Positions 1-8,471 of a stretch of DNA of 64,000 bases are shown piece by piece. This stretch comes from Agromyces bracchium. GTDB lineage: Bacteria; Actinomycetota; Actinomycetes; Actinomycetales; Microbacteriaceae. Both the position numbers and the translations under genes were made by a program. Under the pieces are notes generated by a model, which worked only from the letters and a program-made list of their open reading frames with translations, was not told the DNA's origin and searched no databases. The stretch is from positions 62,001 to 126,000 of the forward strand of contig NZ_WMLB01000006.1 of assembly GCF_009709675.1 (NCBI RefSeq). The letters are read 5' to 3'. The first letter of the stretch is position 1. Each line of letters begins with the position of its first letter.

Positions 1-160
1 TGCTGTCCGCACTCGCGCCGAAATCATCGGCCAGCGACTGATCAGCGGACGGTCCCACTCCGGGGGAGCCGACAACGCTTTCAGCGGCAGCCGGACGCGT
101 CGCTGGAGCGACCGGCTTGCGAAGGGGGTCGGCGACTTTCGCGGTGCCCGGGTGCCTACA
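1..160. other. unassigned edge sequence
   Basis: The first 160 bases downstream of the MBL-fold gene hold no gene I can support. A frame on the plus strand is open from the window edge but has no recognisable motif, and neither strand gives a convincing protein. Confidence 0.3.
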
Positions 161-1018
161 TCAGCTGACTTGCGGAACGTCGAGGTCGTCATCCTCGTCG
201 AGCTCCTGGTATCCGTTCTGCACCGCGAGTTCGAGCGCGGCCACAGGGTACGGCCAGGCGTCTTGGAAAGCGAGCGCTCGGTCGACGCTGTGACCGGCCC
301 GGTAGTGCTCGAGAGTGAGCGTGGCAGTTGACTCCAGCACGGCAAGTTGCGCGACGCCGTAGGCGCGCGAAACCGCCCGTCCGTGGCCGGGGACGATGAT
401 GTCGTCCTCGCCGATCTCGTCGAGGAGGGCTGCGAGCGTTCGCGGCCACCGCATCGGGAAGCAGCCCGATCCGTACATCGGCGGCCCGGGCTCTTCGATC
501 ACGTCCCCGACGATCCAAGCGCCGGTCGAGCCGTCGCCGGCAGGCACGCGAATGACGAGGTCGCCGTCGGTGTGGCCACGGTCCAGCGGGATCAGTTCGA
601 CGCTGCGATCCCCGAGATCGAGCCAGGAGCGTTCGCTGAGGAGGCGGGTCGGCGGGGTGATGATGACGTCGTGCCAGTCGCGAGGCGGTTCCGAACCGGT
701 GCCTGCGCGCCACGCGGCCAGTCGCGGACGCTCGTGCTCGTGCAGATGCGCAGGCAGCAGGTGATGACCGTAGATGGGAACGCCGGTCGCCGCGAAGTGC
801 TGGTTGCCGAAGGTGTGGTCGTAGTGCGCGTGCGTGTTCACGACCCACCTGACGTCGCCGAGCTGCTTCACCTCAGCATCGACGAGAGCGGCGTGGGCCG
901 GTGAGCCGCCGGTATCGATGAGAAGCAGCCCGTGGGTCCCGCGGACCACCGTCATCGTGAGATCGTCCTGCGGGTACCGCCGCGAGAACACGTCCGTTGC
1001 GATCTCGTTCCAGGTCAC
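161..1018 (-). CDS. MBL-fold metallo-hydrolase
   Basis: A 285-residue metallo-beta-lactamase-fold hydrolase. The zinc-binding signature HAHYDH lies at about residues 63-68, followed by RGHTDGD and, near the C-terminus, VPGHG, which supply the remaining metal ligands of the family. No signal peptide is visible, so it should act in the cytoplasm; the substrate cannot be told from the sequence (quinoprotein relay, thioester and small-molecule hydrolases all share the fold). I chose the GTG at 1018 because it follows GGAAGGA at suitable spacing and the family normally begins a few residues before the first strand; a GTG at 1078 would add 20 atypical Arg/Trp-rich residues. It is transcribed away from the toxin-antitoxin pair. 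Confidence 0.85.
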   Translation of the reverse strand: MTWNEIATDVFSRRYPQDDLTMTVVRGTHGLLLIDTGGSPAHAALVDAEVKQLGDVRWVVNTHAHYDHTFGNQHFAATGVPIYGHHLLPAHLHEHERPRLAAWRAGTGSEPPRDWHDVIITPPTRLLSERSWLDLGDRSVELIPLDRGHTDGDLVIRVPAGDGSTGAWIVGDVIEEPGPPMYGSGCFPMRWPRTLAALLDEIGEDDIIVPGHGRAVSRAYGVAQLAVLESTATLTLEHYRAGHSVDRALAFQDAWPYPVAALELAVQNGYQELDEDDDLDVPQVS

Positions 1019-1109
1019 CCCGCCGATCCTTCCACGGCGCCAAACCCGGGTGAGGATCCTCCAACGGCCCTCGTTCACGAGAGGATCGGCTGCACACCAG
1101 CCCCGGAGG

Positions 1110-1123
1110 TATACTCAGAGTAT
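1110..1123 (+). promoter_or_regulatory. mazEF promoter -10 with overlapping palindromic operator
   Basis: TATACT at 1110-1115 is a near-consensus -10 hexamer ending six bases before the antitoxin ATG at 1122, so the transcript may be leaderless. The perfect inverted repeat ATACTC-A-GAGTAT at 1111-1123 overlaps both the -10 and the start codon, the classic place for antitoxin autoregulation. A GGAGG at 1105-1109 lies 12 bases before the ATG and could serve if transcription starts further upstream. No good -35 is visible. Confidence 0.65.
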
Positions 1124-1358
1124 GACCACTACGATCAAGGTGAGCGATGAGCTCCGCGACCGCCTCAAGGAGCAGGCGGCACGCGACGGACTCACGCTCG
1201 GCGCGCACCTCGCGCATCTCGCGGACGCGGAGGACCGCAGGTGGCGGCTGAACACCTTGAAGGCGGCGGTCTCCGCGTCGACGGCCGCGCAGGCCGACTC
1301 GCACGCTCGGGAGTCGGCGGAATGGGAGCGCACCGAGCTGACTGACACCCAGTCGTGA
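1122..1358 (+). CDS. ribbon-helix-helix type antitoxin of a MazEF-like pair
   Basis: A 78-residue protein. It opens with an RHH-like strand and first helix (TTTIKVSDELRDRLKEQA), then a second helix, and ends in a charged, probably disordered tail that would wrap the toxin. Its GTGA overlap with the MazF-like gene downstream and the palindrome over its start codon both fit an antitoxin that represses its own operon, alone and with the toxin. The family call (RHH rather than AbrB-type MazE) rests on the N-terminal pattern and the context. It acts as a cytoplasmic DNA-binding dimer in well-studied relatives. Confidence 0.8.
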   Translation: MTTTIKVSDELRDRLKEQAARDGLTLGAHLAHLADAEDRRWRLNTLKAAVSASTAAQADSHARESAEWERTELTDTQS

Positions 1359-1699
1359 CCGAGGCCGAACTCGCGCCCGGTGTCATCGCCTGGGCATCAC
1401 TCGAGCCGGTTCGCGGCCGGGAGCAGGGTGGCCACCGGCCGGTGCTGGTCGTCGCCTCCGCCGGATACCTGGACGCGGTCACGACCCTCGCGATCGTGCT
1501 GCCGATCACGACCACTGATCGCGGATGGCCGAATCACGTCCGGGTCGACGGGCACAGCGGTCTCGATCAGCCGTCATGGATCATGACCGAGCAACCTCGA
1601 ACCCTCTCACGTGACCGGCTCACGAGGATCTCGGGGGAGGTATCGAGCGACTGTCTCGGAGCAGTGCGGATGTGGCTGGGTGACTTCCTCGACCTCTGA
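1355..1699 (+). CDS. MazF/PemK-type endoribonuclease toxin
   Basis: A 114-residue protein of the MazF/PemK/CcdB-like barrel family. The family signature around residues 19-33 (PVRGREQGGHRPVLVV) is intact and the length is normal for MazF. In characterised relatives the toxin cuts single-stranded RNA at short motifs and is held inactive by the antitoxin. The GTG start overlaps the antitoxin stop by four bases, which indicates translational coupling. The reading frame is intact, so the module looks functional. It lies next to an MBL-fold gene on the other strand and shows no mobile-element borders. Confidence 0.88.
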   Translation: MTEAELAPGVIAWASLEPVRGREQGGHRPVLVVASAGYLDAVTTLAIVLPITTTDRGWPNHVRVDGHSGLDQPSWIMTEQPRTLSRDRLTRISGEVSSDCLGAVRMWLGDFLDL

Positions 1700-2116
1700 C
1701 CGCGTCCGGCACCCGACGTCATCCGCGACCTCCACGTCGCAAATGACGGATCGTCAGCGGGCGCCGTCCTACTCATACTCGCTCAGATTCCCCTGACCAG
1801 GCGGATGCCGTCCGCGATCTTCGAGAGGACTTAGCTGGGGACGTGGCACGTGCGCCGGTGCGTGGGGTCAACGAGCCTGCCGGCGTCTTCGTCGACACCC
1901 CGGACCCACACGACCCAGGCTGCGGGATCAGCATAGGCCCGGCGACGCCGGGACAGTCCGCGAGGTTCCTGCGAATATCTCGGCGGCTCTCGCGGTCCCA
2001 GACCGGCGTGGCGCCGACGGTCCCGCCGCCCCATTCGCACGGCGCTCGCCCTCGGTCGATACGATCGGGAGCGACCGTCCACTGGGCCACAGCACCCTCG
2101 AGCCGTAGGAGCAACG
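1700..2116. other. intergenic stretch without a recognised gene
   Basis: About 415 bases between the toxin gene and the small membrane peptide. Open frames exist on both strands, including one on the plus strand from about 1780 reading ADAVRDLREDLAGDV, but none has a convincing start, ribosome site or known domain. It could be decayed coding sequence; I see nothing I can name. Confidence 0.35.
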
Positions 2117-2284
2117 ATGACCTCGAACACCTCGGAGACCTCACGTCCACTACGGGAGGAATCGAAGGCCACGCTCTTCGGCACTGCGCTCGTGCTCGTC
2201 ATGGGCGGGCTGGTCATCGCCGCCGGCGCGATCCTGACGGTCGCCACGGTCATGCTGGGCGACACCGCGCTGCAGCTGCCGTAG
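2117..2284 (+). CDS. 55-residue single-span membrane peptide
   Basis: A short gene below usual annotation cut-offs. An AGGAG box at 2107-2111 sits five bases before the ATG. The product begins with about 18 polar residues (MTSNTSETSRPLREESK), then a hydrophobic helix of about 30 residues rich in Leu, Val, Ala and Gly, and ends at TALQLP. That predicts a single-pass membrane protein with a cytoplasmic N-terminus. No homologue is recognised. It converges with the FGE-fold gene, whose stop lies 14 bases downstream. The good ribosome site and clean membrane helix support a real gene, but the function is unknown. Confidence 0.6.
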   Translation: MTSNTSETSRPLREESKATLFGTALVLVMGGLVIAAGAILTVATVMLGDTALQLP

Positions 2285-2297
2285 GCGAGCCCCGAAG

Positions 2298-3044
2298 CTA
2301 GCGCCGCGGCGTCCAGCCCGGCGGCAGCGGCGCGTCGACCGCCGCGCGCTCGCGGTCGGCCGCCGCGGACCAGCCCTGCGCGGCATCCGTCGCCTCGAAC
2401 CCGCCGCGCGCAACCCGGAAGCCGACGTCCTCGTGGTGCATGCGCGGCGCTCCCCCGCGGCGCACCGAGGCCCGCACACTCCAGGCGTCGTCGGCGAACC
2501 CGCCGCCGCGGAACACGCGGTACTCGTCGTATCGGGCAGGGTCGAGCAGGTCCCAGCACCATTCCCACACGTTGCCCAGCGTGTCGAACAGGCCGTTGAG
2601 GTTCGGCAGTTTGCCGCCGACGTCCTGCGGGGCGGTCACGCCGTCGGCGGCCGTCCATGCGATCTCGTCGAGCGGGCCGTAGTGCGGCGTCGTCGAGCCG
2701 GCGCGGCAGGCGAACTCCCACTCGGCCTCCGTCGGCAGGCGGAACCCGTCGGCGTCGACATGCCACGCGACGTCCTCACCGTCGAAGGTGTACGCCGGGT
2801 CGAGCCCCTCCCACTCCGACGCGGCATTGCAGAAGCGGATGGCTCGCAGCCAACTCACACCCGTGGCGGGCCTGCGCGGATGCGTCGCCGTCTCGCCCAG
2901 CAGCTCGGCGAGCTGCTCCTGCGTGACCGGGTACACGCCGATCTCGAACGGCTCGAGCTCGACGCTCCACCGCAGCTTCCGGCGCGCGTCGTGCATCGCG
3001 ACGGTGCCGCCGTCGATGCGGGCCAGCTCGATGTCGGCGGTCAT
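2298..3044 (-). CDS. SUMF1/FGE-fold protein lacking catalytic cysteines
   Basis: A 248-residue protein of the formylglycine-generating-enzyme fold. Family landmarks are clear: GVYPVTQEQ near residue 37, LPTEAEWEFACRAG near 122, GNVWEWCWDL near 165 and FRGGGF near 188, ending in VGFRVARGG. True FGEs carry a copper-binding Cys pair shortly after the RGGSF block (CxxxxC); here that stretch reads ADDAWSVRASVRRG with no Cys. It is therefore unlikely to activate sulfatases, and no sulfatase gene is nearby. Other FGE-fold proteins act as binding modules or in EgtB-like oxidations, so the role is open. It has no signal peptide. Confidence 0.8.
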   Translation of the reverse strand: MTADIELARIDGGTVAMHDARRKLRWSVELEPFEIGVYPVTQEQLAELLGETATHPRRPATGVSWLRAIRFCNAASEWEGLDPAYTFDGEDVAWHVDADGFRLPTEAEWEFACRAGSTTPHYGPLDEIAWTAADGVTAPQDVGGKLPNLNGLFDTLGNVWEWCWDLLDPARYDEYRVFRGGGFADDAWSVRASVRRGGAPRMHHEDVGFRVARGGFEATDAAQGWSAAADRERAAVDAPLPPGWTPRR

Positions 3045-3083
3045 CGCGGCAGTCTCTCACGGGCCGCGCCCACGACCGGCACG

Positions 3084-4046
3084 ATGTATCGTTCGACCGT
3101 GTGGGGTCGCCGGTACTTCGCCGTCCAGGCGTTCGCGGGCGGCCTGTGGTGGGTCGCCGTGTTCGCGTCGCCGCTCGTCCGCGAGGCGACACTCGGCAGC
3201 CTCGATCCCGTCCTCGTCGCGCTCGCCGACATCCCACTGTTCGTCGGCGGCAGCGCCGCGGCAGCGTTCGGGTCGCGAGCGGCCGCGATCGTCACGACCG
3301 GCTGGACCGCACTCGTCACGATCGGAATGACGCTGTATGCGACCGTGTCCACCGAAGCCGGGTGGGGCGCGATCCTGATGATCGGTGCCACCGGGGCGTC
3401 GGTGCTCGCGCTCTGCCTCATGGTCTTCGGTCGCGTCCCGACCGAGTGGCTGGTCGTATGGGGGCCGTTCGCCTTCCGACCCGCGGCGCCGCGCCGCTCG
3501 GCCGTTGCGCATCTCGCCGCGACCGCAGCTCAGATCGTGGTGTTCTGGGGCGTCTTCCTGGTCGTGGCACCGGTCGCGCTGGCGTGGTTCGAGCGCCGTT
3601 GGGGCCTCGAACTGCCGTTTCTCGACTCCGCCGCTCCCGCCGGGATCGCCGTGCTGCTCGTCGCCAGTGCGCTCGGGCTGTGGTCGGCCGCGGCGATGGC
3701 GTCCCTCGGCGGAGGCACCCCGCTCCCGGCCGCGATGCCGAACCGGCTCGTCATCGCCGGCCCGTACCGGTTCGTCCGCAACCCGATGGCGATGGCCGGT
3801 ATCGCGCAGGGTGTCGCGGTCGGGCTGATCCTCGGCTCGTGGGTGGTCGTCGCGTACGCGATCGCGGGCTCGCTGGTGTGGAACTTCGCCGTGCGACCGC
3901 TCGAGGAGACCGACCTCGACGGGCGGTTCGGCGACGAGTTCCGTCGCTATCGGTCCGCGGTCGGATGCTGGTGGCCGCGCGCCTCCGCGTACGCCGCGGA
4001 CATCGACGGCGGGGCCGGCGTCAGCCGCGCGGCGCCATCGCGCTGA
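3084..4046 (+). CDS. ICMT-like polytopic membrane protein
   Basis: A 320-residue integral membrane protein with about seven hydrophobic segments. The C-terminal third carries the isoprenylcysteine carboxyl methyltransferase / phospholipid methyltransferase signature: [14 protein letters not shown] around residue 230, and later a conserved-type E-E segment ([20 protein letters not shown]) that in the family helps bind S-adenosylmethionine. Bacterial relatives methylate small thiols or lipids, but most are uncharacterised. The ATG at 3084 gives a short leader before the first helix. The 3' end overlaps the convergent ureohydrolase gene by 26 bases. Confidence 0.75.
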   Translation: MYRSTVWGRRYFAVQAFAGGLWWVAVFASPLVREATLGSLDPVLVALADIPLFVGGSAAAAFGSRAAAIVTTGWTALVTIGMTLYATVSTEAGWGAILMIGATGASVLALCLMVFGRVPTEWLVVWGPFAFRPAAPRRSAVAHLAATAAQIVVFWGVFLVVAPVALAWFERRWGLELPFLDSAAPAGIAVLLVASALGLWSAAAMASLGGGTPLPAAMPNRLVIAGPYRFVRNPMAMAGIAQGVAVGLILGSWVVVAYAIAGSLVWNFAVRPLEETDLDGRFGDEFRRYRSAVGCWWPRASAYAADIDGGAGVSRAAPSR

Positions 4047-5076
4047 TCAGCTCGTACGCGACGTGCGACGCCGCGACGGCCGTCAGCTGCGCGTGGTCGT
4101 AGGCCGGCGCGACCTCGACGACGTCGGCGCCGACGATGCGCTTGTCGGCGAGCGCGCGGAGGATCCGCAGCAGCTCGCGGCTCGTGAGGCCGCCCGCCTC
4201 GGGCGTTCCGGTGCCGGGCGCGTGGGCGGGGTCGAGCACGTCGATGTCGATCGAGATGTAGAGCGGCGCGTCGCCGATGCGTGCGCGGATGCGCTCGATC
4301 ACCGCAGCGACGCCGTGCTCCTCGATGTCCTCGCTCGTCGCGATCGCGAAGCCGAGCCGCGCGTCGTCGGCGAGGTCCTCGACGCCGTAGAGCGGGCCGC
4401 GCGTGCCGACGTGCATGCTCGCCGTGAGGTCGATGAGCCCCTCCTCCGACGCGCGCCGGAAGGGGGTGCCGTGCGTCACGGGGGCGCCGAAGTAGGTGTC
4501 CCACGTGTCGAGGTGCGCGTCGAAGTGCAGCACCGCGACCGGGCCGTGCTTCGCGTGCACCGCGCGGAGCAGCGGCAGCGCGATCGTGTGGTCGCCGCCG
4601 ATGACGACCAGGCGATCGGCGCGGTCGCCGAGCGCCCGGGCGCCGGCCTCGACGTCGGCGACGGCCTCGTCGATGTCGAACGGGTTCACGGCGAGGTCGC
4701 CGGCATCCGCCACCTGCTGGGTCGCGAACGGCGAGACGTCCTGCGCGGGGTTGTACGGCCGCAGCAGGCGGGATGCCTCGCGCACGTGCGCCGGGCCGAA
4801 CCGCGCGCCGGGGCGGTAGCTCACGCCGCTGTCGAACGGCACGCCGACGACCGCGATGTCGGCCCGCGGCACGTCCTCCAGGCGCGGGAGGCGCGCGAAC
4901 GTGGCGATGCCCGCGAAGCGCGGGACGCGGCTGGCGTCGACTGGGCCGACTGGCGCGGATGCCGGCGCGGCGGCCGGCCCGGAGGTCGCCGCGGTCACCG
5001 ACGCGGGCGCGGCCGCGGGTGAGGCGGTCGGGGCGGATGCCGCGGCATCCGGATGCTCGGGGTTCGAGGTGTGCAT
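4021..5076 (-). CDS. ureohydrolase (guanidinobutyrase/agmatinase-like)
   Basis: A 351-residue arginase-superfamily enzyme. The two-manganese site is complete: GGDHT at about 160-164, FDAHLD at about 185-190 and SIDIDVLDP at about 275-283, followed by [10 protein letters not shown]. These enzymes release urea from guanidino compounds. The loop [12 protein letters not shown] and the operon partner that resembles a 5-guanidino-2-oxopentanoate decarboxylase favour guanidinobutyrase, but agmatinase or guanidinopropionase cannot be excluded. The first 45 residues are an Ala/Pro-rich extension not needed for the fold, so the true start could be internal. It is the last gene of the four-gene operon, 48 bases after the decarboxylase. 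Confidence 0.85.
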   Translation of the reverse strand: MHTSNPEHPDAAASAPTASPAAAPASVTAATSGPAAAPASAPVGPVDASRVPRFAGIATFARLPRLEDVPRADIAVVGVPFDSGVSYRPGARFGPAHVREASRLLRPYNPAQDVSPFATQQVADAGDLAVNPFDIDEAVADVEAGARALGDRADRLVVIGGDHTIALPLLRAVHAKHGPVAVLHFDAHLDTWDTYFGAPVTHGTPFRRASEEGLIDLTASMHVGTRGPLYGVEDLADDARLGFAIATSEDIEEHGVAAVIERIRARIGDAPLYISIDIDVLDPAHAPGTGTPEAGGLTSRELLRILRALADKRIVGADVVEVAPAYDHAQLTAVAASHVAYELISAMAPRG

Positions 5077-5124
5077 CTCGAGTCCTTTCGAAGTGCGGGA
5101 GTCGGAGGTCTGGTGGGCTCGAGG

Positions 5125-6765
5125 TCAGTCGCGCGGCTGCCGGACGTGCACGAGCCGGACGCCGCCCGCGGCGATCGCGTCGCGGATCGCGTCGCCGAGC
5201 CGGTCGACCTCGTCGACGCGCACCCCGGTCGCGCCGAAGGCGGTCGCGAGGGCGGCCCAGTCGGGCTGCACGAGGTCGACGCCGATCGGGCGGATGCCGC
5301 GGTCGAGCTCGTTCTGCTTGATCTCGGCGTAGCCGCCGTTGTCGACGCACACGATCGTCAGGTCGAGACGCTGCTCGACTGCGGTCATCAGCTCGTTGAC
5401 GGCGAACATGAGCGCGCCGTCGCCGAGCACTGCGACCACGGGGCGGTGCGGCGCGGCGACGCGCGCGCCGATCGCCGCGGGCAGGCCGTAGCCGAGCGTG
5501 GCGTAGGTCGGCGTGTAGAGCAGGGAGTGCGGCCGCGAGCGACGCAGCACGTTGGCGAGTGCGAGGTAGACGATCTGCGACGAGTCCCCCGCGACGATCG
5601 CGTCGGCCGGCAGCGCGTCGACGATGCGCTCGGCGAGCGCGACGTCGTCGGGAGCGGTCTCCCGGATCTCGTCGGCGATCGCCCGACGGGCCACGGTGAG
5701 GTCGGGCGCAGGGCGCGCGTCACCGGGCAGCGCGGCGAGCAGCTCGCCGACCACCGCGGCGGTGTCGCCGACGATGCCGACGGTCGCCAAGAGGTTCTTG
5801 TGCAGCTGCACCGCCGAACGGTCGATGCGGATGACCCGCCCGCGCGCTTCGAGTCGCGGCGCCCACAGCTCGGCCTCGCCGAGCTTGGAGCCGAGCACCA
5901 CGAGCACGTCGGCCGCCTCGGCGACCTCGCGGGCCGCGGCGAGCCGCAGGTTCGAGCCGAGCGAGAGCGGGTGGTGCTCGTCGAGCGTGCCCTTGCCGTT
6001 GAGCGTGGTCAGGACGGGCGCGCCGAGGCGTTCGGCGAGCGCGGTGACCTCGTGCACGGCGCGCGTCGCGCCGCCGCCGGCGATGATGACGGGCGACTCG
6101 GCTCGGGCGAGAAGATCGGCGGCCGCACGGACCGCCGCAGCCTCGCCGCGGTCCGGCGCGGGCGCCGGGCGCGCGGTCCGCGCCGAGGCGGGCACGTCGG
6201 CCGGCGCCTCGAGCACGTCGAGCGGGATCTCGATGTGGACCGGGCGCGGGCGCCCGGTGCGGAACAGTTCGAATGCGTCGTGCACGGCCTCGACGGCCTC
6301 CGCGGCGCTCCGCACGCGGCGCGACCACTCCGCGATGGCGCCGACCATGGCCGAGGCGTCCTTCGTCTCGTGCAGCGTGCCGACGTCGCGGAACTCGTCG
6401 CCCAGGGGAACGCCGGGTGAGAGGACGAGGAGCGGACGCGATTCGCAGAACGCGGTGCCGATCGCGCTCATCGCGTTCTGCAGGGCCGGTCCGGAGGTGG
6501 TGATGACGACCCCGGGCAGGCCCGTCTGCTGCGCCCAACCGTCCGCGCCGTAGCCGGAGCCCTGCTCGTGCCGGTTGGTCACGGCGTGGATGCCGAGCTC
6601 GGCGAGCGGCCGGTAGAACTCGAGGTTGTGCGTGCCCGGGATGCCGAAGATCGTCGTCACGCCGTAGGCGCGGATGGTCTCGAGGACCGCCCGGCCCGCG
6701 GTGTCGGCGTACTGATCGGCCGTCTCGTCGCGTGCATCGTCCATGATCACCATCGTCTCGTTCAT
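5125..6765 (-). CDS. ThDP-dependent decarboxylase, AruI/acetolactate-synthase-like
   Basis: A 546-residue thiamine-diphosphate enzyme with the three-domain acetolactate-synthase layout. The cofactor-activating Glu is in NRHEQ at about residue 67 and the ThDP/Mg site is GDGALMF...CVDN at about 448-476. The N-terminal block (VFGIPG-type TIFGIPGTHNLEFYRPLA) resembles 5-guanidino-2-oxopentanoate decarboxylase (AruI) of the arginine transaminase pathway more than anabolic acetolactate synthases, and there is no IlvH regulatory subunit nearby. In that pathway it would make 4-guanidinobutyraldehyde. The ATG overlaps the amidohydrolase stop (ATGA). Substrate is inferred from context and not proven. 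Confidence 0.8.
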   Translation of the reverse strand: MNETMVIMDDARDETADQYADTAGRAVLETIRAYGVTTIFGIPGTHNLEFYRPLAELGIHAVTNRHEQGSGYGADGWAQQTGLPGVVITTSGPALQNAMSAIGTAFCESRPLLVLSPGVPLGDEFRDVGTLHETKDASAMVGAIAEWSRRVRSAAEAVEAVHDAFELFRTGRPRPVHIEIPLDVLEAPADVPASARTARPAPAPDRGEAAAVRAAADLLARAESPVIIAGGGATRAVHEVTALAERLGAPVLTTLNGKGTLDEHHPLSLGSNLRLAAAREVAEAADVLVVLGSKLGEAELWAPRLEARGRVIRIDRSAVQLHKNLLATVGIVGDTAAVVGELLAALPGDARPAPDLTVARRAIADEIRETAPDDVALAERIVDALPADAIVAGDSSQIVYLALANVLRRSRPHSLLYTPTYATLGYGLPAAIGARVAAPHRPVVAVLGDGALMFAVNELMTAVEQRLDLTIVCVDNGGYAEIKQNELDRGIRPIGVDLVQPDWAALATAFGATGVRVDEVDRLGDAIRDAIAAGGVRLVHVRQPRD

Positions 6766-8471
6766 GCCGGGACCGCCTCCTTCAGCGCCGCCGTCGGTGC
6801 GTCCTCCAGCACGTACCGCGGTTCGCCGCCGACCCAGGTCTGGAGCACCGCGATCTCGGCGATCCGCTCGGGCTCGACCGTCAGCGGGTCGTCGGCCAGC
6901 ACGGCGAAGTCGGCGTACTTGCCGACCTCGAGCGAGCCGAGGTCGTCCTCGCGTCCGAGCGAGACGGCGCCCTCGTAGGTGTGCGCGCACAGCGCGGCGA
7001 GCGCCGAGATCCGCAGGTCGTCGGGGCCGAGCGAGTTGCCGCGTCGGGTCACCCGGGTCACGGCGGCCTGGACCGCCTCGAGCGGGATCGGGTCGGCGAC
7101 CGGCGCATCGGACGAGATCGTCATCGGCACGCCTGCGCGCTCGAACTCGCCGAGCGGGTTGAACCGCTCGCCGGGGGTGCCGATCGCGTCCTCCACGCCC
7201 TCGCCCCAGTTGTAGTAGTGCTGCGGCTGATTCACCGGGCGGATGCCGGCTACCGCCATCCGCTCGATCTGCTCGCCGGTCGGCAGCCCGCAGTGCTCGA
7301 TGCGGTGCCGTGCGTCGTCGTCGGGGCGCTCCGCGAGGGCGGCCTCGATCGCCGAGACGACCATCTCGATCGCGGTCGGCGACTGCGCGTGCGTCGCGGT
7401 CTGCAGGCCGGCGGCGTGCGCCTTCCGGATGAGCTCGGCGTACGCGGCGGGCTCGTGGTAGAGCTGGCCCGTCCGGCACGGGTCGCCGACGTAGCCGTCG
7501 GGGAAGTACGCGGTCCAGCCGCCGAGCGTGCCGTCGGCGTAGAACTTGATGCCCGCGAAGCTGAGGTGCGCGTTGCCGAACTGGCCGACGAGCCCCATCT
7601 CGAGGGCCTCGTCGAGCAGGTGCGAGAGCAGGTACATCGAGACGCGCAGCTCGAGCCGGCCGGCCTCGGCGAGCCGGAGGTACATGTCGAACTCGCGGCG
7701 CGACACCTGCGCATCGCCGATCGTGGTGACGCCGCCCGCGAGGAAGCGCTGCGTCGCGACGTCGAGCTGGCGGAGGTGCTCCTCGGGCTCGTCGCCGAGG
7801 TGGAAGTTCGGGCCGTGGTGGCCGACGTTCACGCCGTGCACGCCCGTGAGGATGTTGCACGCGGCATCCGACAGCTCGCCCGTGAGCTCGCCGTCGGCGT
7901 CGCGGAAGAACTCGCCGCCCGGAGGGTTCGGCGTCTCGCGGTCGACGCCGCCCTGCTGGAGCGTGAAGGAGTTCACGACGCCGCCGTGGCCGGAGGCGTT
8001 CATGAGGTACACCTCGCGGTCGGTCGCGACCTGGTCGAGCTCGAACCGGGTGGGATGCCGCTGCTCGACGAGGTTGCGGTGCTCGTACCCGTAGCCGCGC
8101 ACCGGGCGCCCGGCCGGAAGGTCGGCCGCGGCATCCGCCAGCAGTGCCACGATCTCGGGGATGCTCGCCGCCTTCGCCGGCCCGCAGTCGACCCAGGTCA
8201 TCATCTGCCCGTACATGAGCGGATGCGCGTGGGCGTCGACGAACCCGGGGACCACGACCGCGTCGCCGAGGTCGACGCGCTCGGGCGCCAGCCCGGCGGC
8301 GCCGGCCGCGGCCTCGCAGTCGGCCGACGAGCCGATCGCGAGGATGCGCCCGCGGTCGAGCAGCATCGCCGTGGCCGTGGTCGACGCGTCATCGACGGCG
8401 TGGATGGCGCGGGCCGTGATGATCCGGGGTCCGGCCTGGTCGGGCCGGTCGAAGGCGGCGAGTTTCCTCAT
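6762..8471 (-). CDS. YtcJ-like metal-dependent amidohydrolase
   Basis: A 569-residue amidohydrolase-superfamily protein. The first metal ligands are in VDAHAHPLMYG at about residues 77-87, preceded by the small beta-sandwich domain typical of the YtcJ/imidazolonepropionase-like branch; HRIEHCG and ISSDAPVADP near the C-terminal third supply later ligands. Family members hydrolyse amide, urea or formamide bonds of small molecules, and this branch includes N-substituted formamide deformylases. Its ATG overlaps the transporter stop and its stop overlaps the decarboxylase start, so all three are co-translated. It may release the guanidino or amino substrate from an acylated precursor, which is inference. 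Confidence 0.82.
   Translation of the reverse strand: MRKLAAFDRPDQAGPRIITARAIHAVDDASTTATAMLLDRGRILAIGSSADCEAAAGAAGLAPERVDLGDAVVVPGFVDAHAHPLMYGQMMTWVDCGPAKAASIPEIVALLADAAADLPAGRPVRGYGYEHRNLVEQRHPTRFELDQVATDREVYLMNASGHGGVVNSFTLQQGGVDRETPNPPGGEFFRDADGELTGELSDAACNILTGVHGVNVGHHGPNFHLGDEPEEHLRQLDVATQRFLAGGVTTIGDAQVSRREFDMYLRLAEAGRLELRVSMYLLSHLLDEALEMGLVGQFGNAHLSFAGIKFYADGTLGGWTAYFPDGYVGDPCRTGQLYHEPAAYAELIRKAHAAGLQTATHAQSPTAIEMVVSAIEAALAERPDDDARHRIEHCGLPTGEQIERMAVAGIRPVNQPQHYYNWGEGVEDAIGTPGERFNPLGEFERAGVPMTISSDAPVADPIPLEAVQAAVTRVTRRGNSLGPDDLRISALAALCAHTYEGAVSLGREDDLGSLEVGKYADFAVLADDPLTVEPERIAEIAVLQTWVGGEPRYVLEDAPTAALKEAVPA

Noticed and set aside
2298..3044. Sulfatase-activating formylglycine enzyme
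   Set aside because: The catalytic cysteine pair is absent and no sulfatase is encoded nearby.
5053..6420. Long plus-strand frame opposite the ThDP decarboxylase
   Set aside because: It is a GC-driven antisense shadow with no motif; the minus-strand enzyme explains the sequence.
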